Shown piece by piece: positions 51,675-59,985 of a DNA stretch of 64,000 bases (the stretch's first letter is position 1; every line of letters begins with the position of its first letter). A program made the translations under genes and the position numbers. The DNA is taken from contig OZ245942.1 of NCBI GenBank assembly GCA_965230065.1, positions 1,736,001-1,800,000 of the forward strand, written 5' to 3'. Below the pieces are notes generated by a model. That model was not told the origin of the DNA. It was given only the letters and a program-made list of their open reading frames with translations, and searched no databases. Source of the DNA: G965230065 sp965230065 (GTDB lineage Bacteria; Bacteroidota; Bacteroidia; Cytophagales; Cyclobacteriaceae).

Positions 51675-52628
51675 ATGATGTTATCAAGAACTGCCAACAA
51701 CCTGTTTTGGATGGGGCGTTACATAGAACGTATTGAACACATTGCACGCTACACTTTGGTGCAGTATTATTCATCTTCAGATGCCCCCATTATCACCCAC
51801 CAAAAGGACACTCTGCAATCTGTTCTATTCATGGCAGGGATACCCCACACACATAAAGAAGGAAAAAGTAAGCTTTCCGGCACGAGGGTTATCTATTTAT
51901 TGACTCTTGACGAGAAGAGTGGGTATTCTATCAAACAATATGTACAGTATGTGCGGGAAAATGCAAGGGGTATCCGCGATAATATTTCTACGGAAGCATG
52001 GGAGGCCATCAACCGCTTCTATCATCGGATCAATAACTTTAATCGGAATGATTTCAGAAAAAGAGGGGGGGCTTACGACTTTTTGAAAGAGGTAGTGGAA
52101 ACGATCGTGCTTATCAAAGGCTTCACCAATAGTACATTATTGCGTGATGAAGTGTGGTCGCTTATCCGCGTAGGCATGCGTATTGAAAGGGCATTGCAAA
52201 TCAATCAGATTTTGCTTGCCAAGATGGAAGATTATAAAAAAATTAGTAAGCCCAAACTCAACGAAGGAGTAGAAAATTATTTTTGGTCTACGCTCCTCAG
52301 AAGTGCCGGGGGTTTTGATATGAGCCGCCGATATTATATCAGGCCGCTTAATAAGCGAAGGGCAATGGAGTTTTTGCTGCTCAACAAAATATTTCCCCGC
52401 TCTGTTTTGTACAACCTCCATAAACTCAACAATGATTTGAGGATTATCAGTGACGGCCAACCCATCCGGCCTGGTTCGGTAGAGTTCATGACAGGCAAAT
52501 TAAACTCTTCGCTGGGCTTTTCAACCATTGAAGAAATTTTGGAAGATGAAAAGGCTTTTCTGCAAACATTAAAGAAAAACTTATTGGAAATTGGGGTACA
52601 ACTGGAAAAGCAATACCTGATGTTTTAA
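51675..52628 (+). CDS. Alpha-E domain protein (DUF403)
   Basis: The 317-residue helical protein opens with MMLSRTANNLFWMGRYIERI, the signature of the alpha-E family. Its later blocks (ARGIRDNISTEAWEAINRFY and LIRVGMRIERALQI) fit the same fold. It is the usual partner of the permuted ATP-grasp protein upstream and is probably translated from the same mRNA. Its stop overlaps the stop of the opposite-strand membrane protein gene by three bases. It corresponds to the C-terminal half of the fused protein at 54746. Confidence 0.92.
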   Translation: MMLSRTANNLFWMGRYIERIEHIARYTLVQYYSSSDAPIITHQKDTLQSVLFMAGIPHTHKEGKSKLSGTRVIYLLTLDEKSGYSIKQYVQYVRENARGIRDNISTEAWEAINRFYHRINNFNRNDFRKRGGAYDFLKEVVETIVLIKGFTNSTLLRDEVWSLIRVGMRIERALQINQILLAKMEDYKKISKPKLNEGVENYFWSTLLRSAGGFDMSRRYYIRPLNKRRAMEFLLLNKIFPRSVLYNLHKLNNDLRIISDGQPIRPGSVEFMTGKLNSSLGFSTIEEILEDEKAFLQTLKKNLLEIGVQLEKQYLMF

Positions 52629-53269
52629 CCTCTCTTTTCATCAATTTGCCCCAATAGCAAGCTTGCTTTCTCAACCGAACGCCATTCGTCATCGGAGAAT
52701 AACCATTTTATCCATTGGTTATCAATACTGTCTGAGGAAGTGTTACGATATAACCAAATTGTGATATAAATGAAAACAGAGGTTACCAATAGGTTTACCG
52801 TCCAATACAAAATTTCCGGTTTTTCTACCATATTCATGCTGAGGTACCAGGTAGTCCAGAATGGAAGTTGAAACACTGCGATCCGTAACACTGTAATCGT
52901 GGAAGTTTTGATTTTGGTGATTTTTTGCTGCATTTCAACGATAGTATCAGCATAGTTAACTTGCCTTATCAGGTGCAGGTGATAAAAGTATGTGCCTAAA
53001 ACGATTTTCGTAATTAAAGCAATTGCCCCTACAGAAATTGTAAAAAACACTCCTCCGGATACCCATCCCAAAATAAAAAGGAGATCCAACAGCAGTATCC
53101 AGGGAATCCCTACAATAATTCCTAAATACTTGATAGGTTTTGCTATATTAAGTATTGATTTTGCTTTTGTTTTAGTGATTTCTTCCATCAATTCATTATT
53201 GATAGCAAGTAGCTTATCCAACTTTTCATCATTACTTTTCCACAGTTCAGCCATTTCCATATCTTTCAT
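52625..53269 (-). CDS. Membrane protein co-transcribed with ECF sigma factor
   Basis: The 214-residue protein has a charged, possibly coiled-coil N-terminus (MAELWKSNDEKLDKLLAINN) and four predicted transmembrane helices (YLGIIVGIPWILLLDLLFIL, GVFFTISVGAIALITKIVL, VLRIAVFQLPFWTTWYL and LYWTVNLLVTSVFIYITIWL). The gene overlaps the sigma factor gene by 23 bases, so it could be the anti-sigma or a sensory partner. There is no obvious zinc-binding anti-sigma motif, so this is only positional evidence. Confidence 0.72.
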   Translation of the reverse strand: MKDMEMAELWKSNDEKLDKLLAINNELMEEITKTKAKSILNIAKPIKYLGIIVGIPWILLLDLLFILGWVSGGVFFTISVGAIALITKIVLGTYFYHLHLIRQVNYADTIVEMQQKITKIKTSTITVLRIAVFQLPFWTTWYLSMNMVEKPEILYWTVNLLVTSVFIYITIWLYRNTSSDSIDNQWIKWLFSDDEWRSVEKASLLLGQIDEKRG

Positions 53270-53789
53270 AGTGCTTTGCTTTTAGTAGTTGAAACTTATG
53301 TTTTAAACGTTTTTTAATTCTGCTGATTTTCGTTGAAACATTTGTTGTGGTAATACCTAAAATTTGAGATATTTCTAAATGATCATGCCCCTCCAAGTGA
53401 AGGATTATCAACGCTTTGTCAAATTCTTTCAATTCGGAAATACACCTTTGTAATAACTCCAGGTCAGGGTTTGGGGCTGTTGTGTCCTCATCTTCGGTAA
53501 ACCTTATCACACTAACCTCGAGTGGATTAGAAATTGCCGACCTTCTCTTTTCTTTTTTATAGAAGGTAATAGAAACATTAAGGGCAATTCTGTAAATCCA
53601 TGTAGATAACTTATACTGATCGTCGTATTGGGAAAAAGACCGCCAAAGCTGAAGTACGATTTCCTGAATGAGGTCTTTCCGTGCCTCTGCGTCTTTGCAG
53701 TAAATGTTTGCGATTTTGAATAAAATGCCTTTGTGGGCTTCAATAATTTTGAGGAATGTCTCACTTGTATTTTCAGAACTCATGAACAA
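53247..53789 (-). CDS. ECF RNA polymerase sigma factor
   Basis: The 180-residue protein is a sigma-70-like extracytoplasmic-function factor. The sigma-2 region contains FKIANIYCKDAEARKDLIQEIVLQLWRSF (core binding and -10 recognition), and the sigma-4 region ends with ALIILHLEGHDHLEISQILG, followed by the recognition helix TTTNVSTKISRIKKRLK. The start may be the third codon at 53783. Its target regulon is unknown, and the nearest candidates are the flanking ATP-grasp, alpha-E and transglutaminase genes. The overlapping membrane gene downstream is its probable partner. Confidence 0.93.
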   Translation of the reverse strand: MFMSSENTSETFLKIIEAHKGILFKIANIYCKDAEARKDLIQEIVLQLWRSFSQYDDQYKLSTWIYRIALNVSITFYKKEKRRSAISNPLEVSVIRFTEDEDTTAPNPDLELLQRCISELKEFDKALIILHLEGHDHLEISQILGITTTNVSTKISRIKKRLKHKFQLLKAKHYERYGNG

Positions 53790-53876
53790 TCAGGCCATCT
53801 TTTACAATTAATTATTCATGCTGCTTTCCAAAATATCACACTTTTATCAAATTTTTTTTGAAGAGTCGTAGCTTGC

Positions 53877-54749
53877 CTACAACTTCCGCACATCTACACT
53901 CACATGCATTTGCTGGCCACCTCCGCTATATACGATGCCTTTGAGGGGCACTACATCTGAAAAATCCCGCCCCACAGCCGCTCGAATATGTTGATCGTTC
54001 ACCAAGAGATTGTTGGTAGCGTCAAATTCTACCCAACCCGCCTCAGGGATGTAAAGGGCTATCCAGGCATGGGAGGCGTCGGCACCTACCAGCTTTGGCT
54101 GGCCGGGGGGGGGAAGGGTTTCAATATACCCGGATACGTACCGGGCAGCCAGCCCTAAAGAACGCAAACAAGCCAGTGAAAAGTGGGCAAAATCCTGACA
54201 AACTCCTTTTTTGTGGGCAAATACGTTTTCCAAAGGAGTGCTTATGTCGGTAAACCCGGGCGTAAACTCAAAGTCCTGGTAAATTCTGGAGTTCAGGTCA
54301 AGCATCGCTTCCATAACAGGGCGCCCCGGGGTGAAAGAAGCCAAGGCGTACGCTTTGATTCCCGGAATCACCTTTACATAATCAGATTCCAGGTAAAACT
54401 GACGAATGTCATTCATGGCGGCGGTAGTGCGCAACCAGCCGGCCACTTCCTCCCAGGGGGGCGTACCGGCCGGGGAAAGTGATTGCCAGGATGGCGTTTT
54501 TATCTGCACTTCGCTTTTTACGATAACCTGTAACTGTTGATGCGATTTTTGTATAGAAAAGTATATACACTGATTTTCAAAAAAATCCTGCCTTTTTGCC
54601 TGGAAGCTGGGTTCAGGCGTAATCTGGTAGTCAAAACCCAGGATATCCTGATCCGGATGAACCCCTGGCCCCTGGCAGATGATATTATGGCACAAAGCGG
54701 CTGGTGCCTGATACTCATATTTGGTTTCATGAATTACCTGATACCTCAT
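53877..54749 (-). CDS. Transglutaminase-like cysteine protease
   Basis: The 290-residue protein has the bacterial transglutaminase-like N-terminal domain (MRYQVIHETKYEYQAPAALC) and a transglutaminase core with the triad C184 (KGVCQDFAH), H227 (DASHAWI) and D243 (GWVEFDATN). Such proteins act as peptidases or amide-modifying enzymes. It overlaps the fused ATP-grasp/alpha-E gene at 54746 by four bases, the same partnership seen in many bacteria. The gene is in a minus-strand operon downstream of the fused protein. Confidence 0.93.
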   Translation of the reverse strand: MRYQVIHETKYEYQAPAALCHNIICQGPGVHPDQDILGFDYQITPEPSFQAKRQDFFENQCIYFSIQKSHQQLQVIVKSEVQIKTPSWQSLSPAGTPPWEEVAGWLRTTAAMNDIRQFYLESDYVKVIPGIKAYALASFTPGRPVMEAMLDLNSRIYQDFEFTPGFTDISTPLENVFAHKKGVCQDFAHFSLACLRSLGLAARYVSGYIETLPPPGQPKLVGADASHAWIALYIPEAGWVEFDATNNLLVNDQHIRAAVGRDFSDVVPLKGIVYSGGGQQMHVSVDVRKL

Positions 54750-57286
54750 ATTTCCGGGAGTTTATTGGTTTTTACAAAACTATACTCCTGCTGCATATGA
54801 CTGAAATAGCTCTCATAAATCAGATGGGCTGCCTGAGTGAGCACTTCAACCATATTTGCCAAAAACTGGTTGAGCTCTACCCTTATGTATTCTTCATTTT
54901 TTTCTGCTACCAAAGCGCTCAAGTCGCACAGGCGTACTTTTGTTTGCGCCTCCAGTAATTTTTTTTGGGCGGGGTTCAGGGGCTGGTGTTGAAAGCTAGA
55001 AGGTAAGTGTCCCAAATGTTCATAAATTTGGGTGACCTGGTAAACCAAAGAGCGGGGGTTGACTTCGTCGATCAGCAATAAGTTCAGCACGCCGTGCAGT
55101 TCCAGGGTGGACCGATAACGGTAGCGATAAGTAACCAGGCTTTCATTACACATCAATACCAATTCCATCAAGGGTTTTTCTACTTCCTGTCCTGCTTTGT
55201 TCACCAAAATTGACTGCAACAAGGTACAGTTATGGATGGATGCCTCTATGGCTCTGCCAATATTGAGCAGTTGCCAGCTAGGCTCACGCGTCATGTTATC
55301 AATATTCAGCCCATTAAAAGCCATAATTTTTATGATCAGGTGGTCCAGGCTATCGTAAATGCTGCGCAGTGATGGGGCGTTATGTTTCATCTGCTCCCAT
55401 TCTTCAGAAATGCTGTCCAAAATTCTCCAGGTATCCAAACTCAGTCGGTCCCGCACAGCGTAACCATTAGATAAAAGCACTTGCAGGGAATGCCCTAAAG
55501 TGCCCGGACGCCCAACGTTGGTTACCAAATCAATAAGTTCATTTTCAGGGTTTTTCAGGTTGGCTTTCTCCGTAAATCCCGGAAATGTGGAAGTCAGAAG
55601 TGTAAGAGCCCGGAGCAAAATGGTTAAAGTAGTGTCTTTTTCCAGATGCGTTTCGTCTTCTGTTTCATTGTATTTTTTCAGTACGATCCGCATCATCCGC
55701 ACGGTGCTAACGGCTCTTTCAAGATAACGGCCCAGCCAATATAAACTTTCGCCCGTACGGCTTGGCAGGATATTTTCTACCTGCTGTAAAAGTGGCGAAG
55801 GCAGTTTTGGCGTAACCGATGCCGGTTTTGATGCCCCCAACACCCAGGTGTCTTTGCTAATGCCCCCGGCCTGGTTAGACACAATAAAAATCCCCTTGTT
55901 GGGCGAACTGCGGGAAAGCCCTCCCTGCATTACATGATAGGCTTCTTTTTCAACATCTGACACAATGTAGCTCCTGAAAACCGCATTTCTTGCTTCCAGC
56001 TTACCATTTATCAGGGAAGGGGTCGTAGAAAAGTCTACCATTTCCTGCCCTACATACAAGAAGGGACAGGTGTTGATTTCAGCTTTTAGGTGTTGGGCTT
56101 CCTCTTTGCTTAATGCTGCCCCTACGATAGATTTATTTTTATTGGAACGATAAATTGTGCGGATAATCAGTTGTTCCAGGTTGTCCAGCACATATTGCTT
56201 TTCCTTTTCCTGCCCGCACCACCAGGTAGCCACGGAAGGCAAAATAAGGTCTTCTCCCATAATTTGCTGGCACAACCTGGGTAAGAATGCCATAAACCCG
56301 GGGTTTTCTAAAATACGGCAGCCCAATGGATTGATGACGATCACTTTTCGCTGGCGCACGGCTTCCATCAGCCCCACCACGCCCAAGTGGGAATCGCTCC
56401 TGAACTCCAGGGGGTCACAGAAAATATCGTCTACCCGTCTTACAATTACGTCTACTTTTTCCAGCCCTTTGAGGGTCCTCAACCAAACATATCCATCACT
56501 TACGGTCAAATCTTGCCCAAAAGCCAGGGTAAACCCCATAAAAGAAGATAAATAGGCATGTTCAAAGTAGGTTTCATTGGCAGGGCCGGGCGATAACAAT
56601 ACTATCCGTGGGTTTTCTTTATTATTTACCGAAAGGTTAGCCAGCGTATTTTTCAGGGTTTGATAGTATGAGGTAATTTTCCTTGCCTGATTTTCACGAA
56701 TCATGTCCGGAAATACCCGGGTCATGGCTGCCCGGTTTTCCAGGCAATACCCTGCGCCGGAAGGGGCATCTGTACGGTCGTGCAATACCCACATTTTGCC
56801 GTTAGGTCCCCGGGCCAGGTCTGCCGAATACTGTATCAGCTGATGCTTGCCGGGGAATTTTATTTTATCCATCTGCCGCAAAAACCCCCGATGATTGTAA
56901 ATCATCTCGAAAGGAATAAACCCCTCTTTGATGAGCCTGCGGTTGCCGTAAATATCCTTGAGAATTTCATTGAGCAGCTCAACCCGCTGAAGCAACCCTT
57001 TTTCTATGGTACCCCAGTCTTGTTCGCCAAAAACCATGGGCACCGGGTCCAGTGTCCAGGGGCGGTTAATGCCTTCCGGATCGCCGTATACATTATAAGT
57101 TACCCCGTTTTCACGCAGTTGCTGCTCCACTTCCCGGTGGCGGTGTTCCATTTCTTCAAGCCCGATTCTCTGATACGCATCGGCCAGTTTCTGCCAGTGC
57201 CTCCAAATTTTGCCATCAGGGGAAGTCAGCTCATCAAAAAAAGACGCACCGTTCTTTTTTCGTTCTTCCAGGTACGGTTCTATCAT
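54746..57286 (-). CDS. Fused circularly permuted ATP-grasp and alpha-E domain protein
   Basis: The 846-residue protein joins two domains that are separate genes at 50198 and 51675. Residues of about 1-500 are the ATP-grasp part (LRENGVTYNVYGDPEGINRP, EILKDIYGNRRLIKEG, LHDRTDAPSGAGYCLENR, SPGPANETYFEHAYLS, VDVIVRRVDDIFCDPLEF). From about 510 onward it is alpha-E (LPSRTGESLYWLGRYLERAV to LVYQVTQIYEHLGHLP). A candidate metal/ATP region (GGISKDTWVLG) matches the C-terminal GGGSKDTWVL of the split version. It is followed by the transglutaminase gene with a four-base overlap. The two modules are clearly paralogous. Confidence 0.93.
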   Translation of the reverse strand: MIEPYLEERKKNGASFFDELTSPDGKIWRHWQKLADAYQRIGLEEMEHRHREVEQQLRENGVTYNVYGDPEGINRPWTLDPVPMVFGEQDWGTIEKGLLQRVELLNEILKDIYGNRRLIKEGFIPFEMIYNHRGFLRQMDKIKFPGKHQLIQYSADLARGPNGKMWVLHDRTDAPSGAGYCLENRAAMTRVFPDMIRENQARKITSYYQTLKNTLANLSVNNKENPRIVLLSPGPANETYFEHAYLSSFMGFTLAFGQDLTVSDGYVWLRTLKGLEKVDVIVRRVDDIFCDPLEFRSDSHLGVVGLMEAVRQRKVIVINPLGCRILENPGFMAFLPRLCQQIMGEDLILPSVATWWCGQEKEKQYVLDNLEQLIIRTIYRSNKNKSIVGAALSKEEAQHLKAEINTCPFLYVGQEMVDFSTTPSLINGKLEARNAVFRSYIVSDVEKEAYHVMQGGLSRSSPNKGIFIVSNQAGGISKDTWVLGASKPASVTPKLPSPLLQQVENILPSRTGESLYWLGRYLERAVSTVRMMRIVLKKYNETEDETHLEKDTTLTILLRALTLLTSTFPGFTEKANLKNPENELIDLVTNVGRPGTLGHSLQVLLSNGYAVRDRLSLDTWRILDSISEEWEQMKHNAPSLRSIYDSLDHLIIKIMAFNGLNIDNMTREPSWQLLNIGRAIEASIHNCTLLQSILVNKAGQEVEKPLMELVLMCNESLVTYRYRYRSTLELHGVLNLLLIDEVNPRSLVYQVTQIYEHLGHLPSSFQHQPLNPAQKKLLEAQTKVRLCDLSALVAEKNEEYIRVELNQFLANMVEVLTQAAHLIYESYFSHMQQEYSFVKTNKLPEI

Positions 57287-57359
57287 CTACCAAATCTCGA
57301 CATTTTACCGGATTAATGCTGCATTTTTTTGTCTTTCCTTTATCCTGAAGGGACTTTGC

Positions 57360-59742
57360 TTATCTCAATAAGTGCACCCATCCTTTAAAAGCTTCGTCCA
57401 GGCATTCACTTTTGATTTCGTAATAATATATTCCATTTTCAAGCTCTCCACCCTGCCAATCGTTTTGGTAATTAAAAGAGGAATATACCTCTTTGCCCCA
57501 ACGATTGTATACCAGTAGTTGCGAACCAAGGAGCCATTCATCCAGTGCAAATGCTTCATTCTTATTGTCGCCATTGGGCGTGAAAACATTGGAAAAATAC
57601 AAGTCTTCCGAACGAATCGACTTGAAGGCAATCTCATCCCGAACTTCTCCACAATCGTTGGAGGCCATGGCCCAATAGGTACCCTCTCCTACCACTGTCA
57701 ATTGAGGTTCGGTGCTGCCGTCAAACCACTCGTATTGCTCATAATTTTCCCCCTTTATGGATAGTAGTATTTCTTCGTGTACGCAAATGGTACGGTCTTC
57801 CCCCAAATCAAGCGGCAGGGGCGTTTGGCTGAATTTTACGCCCACCACATCCGAAAGGGTACAGGCTGCTTTGGTGGCAGTTACCTGATAGGTTCCGGTT
57901 GTGCTTGCCGTAAAAAATCGTTCTTTTGACCCATCTTCCCAAAGGTATGTATCAAAACCTTCCCCGGCGTCCAGGGTAGTTTGTGGGTCGTCGCACACCA
58001 CAAAATCTGCTCCCAGTTCCAGCACGGGCTTAGGCGTGAAACCTACGAATATACTATCTGAAAAAGTGCCGCAGGGGTTCGTGGCCGTAACCGTATAGGT
58101 ATCGGCTGTGGTTACTTTGATGCCGGGCGTTTTTCCCAACACATTTTCCGATGCGTTTTTCCAGGAATAGGAATCAAAAACTTCGTCTGTTGTTACCACC
58201 AATTCTTCCCCTTCACAAAGGAGGGTATCATTGCCCACCGATACCGACGTTGGGGCAAAAAATACATTAAACGTATCGGTAGCCACGCACCCATTGCTGA
58301 AAGAAACAGTAAGGGTATACGTACCCTCCTGATCCACATTGAATGTTTGCCCTGTACTGCCATCACTCCACAAATAGCTGTCGAACTGCGGGCCGGGGTC
58401 AATGGTGGTGGTGCCTCCCGGGCACAGCTTGATATTGCTTCCCGCATATTCGTTATAATTGGAAAAATACCCATACACAGAACTCGGCCCAAGCTGATGC
58501 AATATGCCCATGTGGAAAAACCCTTTCGTATTGCGGATGAGGTTAGCTCCCAAAGGCACCTGGGAGGTAAACATCGGCAACAAGGCAAACACCCAGTCTT
58601 CGTTGCCTGGCACTGGTTGAAAGCGCCTGCCTGAAATCAGCGTTTCACTATCGTTCATTACAAAATGGTCCTGATTACCTGCCTGGGTGAGCAGCATAAG
58701 GGCAAAATCCTGGGACGTGGTACGCACAAAACCTACCTGCCCCGAGCCTGTGCAACCAATAGGCGGAATCACCGCATCGCCCAGCTCTCCCCCGTGTCCG
58801 GTAATTTGTCTAACATAAATGGGCTTGTTAGATTGGATGTACAGCGCATCCGAAGAAATGTTAAAAGCTTGTCATTTGCCCAGCCGAAAGGGAGCGATTA
58901 GAAGACGCTGAGCCTGTTACCTGCACTTCTGTACCATCTTCAGTAGCTACTACAAAAGCTCGCTCCGAAGTGGCATAACCTTTCACTACAATGTATTCAG
59001 TTCCCAGGAAATTGACCGGAACGAGTTGATCCCCAATCAGGTCCCAAAAATCGCGGTCACGGATAGAGTCATCGCTGATGGTAACGGCAATGGGTTTATT
59101 GGCCTGTACCAGCGTACCGCCCAAAGTGGTTGCAGTATTTACTTCTGTAGCGCGGGCAGAGTAGGTTTCGCCTTTGTTCAGTACAATGGTAAAAGATTGG
59201 TTTGCTTCGTGCCCCACAATTTGTGTAGTTGGGTTGATTGTAATTGTGGTATTATCCTCAGTAGCTACAATATCAATGGCTTCGCTCCCATTTTGGTTGT
59301 AATAAATATTTTGGCTGGGAATGTAAAATTTCAGCATTAAAGCATTTTCACCTTTCAGAGGAAAAATTTCAGGGTTTACTCCATCGGCTACTTCATAATA
59401 AGCTGCAATAGGTTCGGAAGCCTCAATCAGTAGCCCTTTGTTCAATACCGCATCAGCGGGCTGGTTTTCCAGGCTGGTGATCCGGCCCGTCAAATCCACA
59501 GTTATAGTACTATTTGCTTCCAAAGAGAGGGGAATAGGAATAAAATTAGGGTTGGCCGGCTGGGAAATGCGCACATGGGAAGCCTGGTGGAGGGTAGAAA
59601 TCCGGAATAAAACCGGGCGGTCTCCGTGGTCAGAAGATACTTCGGGGGCCACAAACCAAAATTCTGTATCGGTTTGTGCAAAAGTTGTGGTTTTGAGCAG
59701 AAAGCTTAACAGAAAGGTATAAATCAGGGATGTCAGGTTCAT
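57360..59742 (-). pseudogene. Frameshifted T9SS gliding-type surface protein (IgGFc-binding-like)
   Basis: Two open frames form one gene. The first (59742 to 58861) starts with MNLTSLIYTFLLSFLLKTTT, a signal peptide, then FWFVAPEVSSDHGDRPVLFR. The second lacks a usable start, but its frame continues upstream through ALYIQSNKPIYVRQITGHGG to meet the first at a run of four A's (plus-strand 58863-58866). One extra base in this run causes the shift. The joined protein has about 794 residues: an N-terminal domain of the IgGFc-binding type, then PKD-like and Ig-like repeats (GGTTTIDPGPQFDSYLWSDG and two related units), and a C-terminal gliding-motility T9SS type B sorting domain (NVFTPNGDNKNEAFALDEW to GWVHLLR). 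A sequencing error in the homopolymer is an alternative. Confidence 0.85.
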
Positions 59743-59931
59743 TTTTCAGACAGATGAGCTGAACAATAGATATTGATTACTGGCTTCCAGCATCGAGAAT
59801 TGAAATTAGTGAGGTTATGTTTAATTAGCAAATTGAAAAACTGATGGGAATGTCGCATCTCACTGCCTGGTTAGCATTTAGGTTCTGCTCTGAATATTTG
59901 TTCCTCTTTCTCCAAATAATATTAAATAAAA

Positions 59932-59960
59932 ATGCCGCTCAGGTAGCACCCAAGCGGCAT
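59932..59960 (-). terminator. Terminator of nrdA
   Basis: ATGCCGCT (59932-59939) and AGCGGCAT (59953-59960) pair perfectly. On the minus strand the stem is followed by TTTTTATTTAA, and it lies 26 bases beyond the nrdA stop. It is a standard intrinsic terminator. Confidence 0.85.
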
Positions 59961-59985
59961 CAATAGCTGAAAATTATGATCCAGA

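Noticed and set aside
57360..59742. Two separate genes with a programmed frameshift
   Set aside because: No slippery-site plus structure was identified, and the shift is a one-base change in a short homopolymer, so a mutation or sequencing error is simpler.
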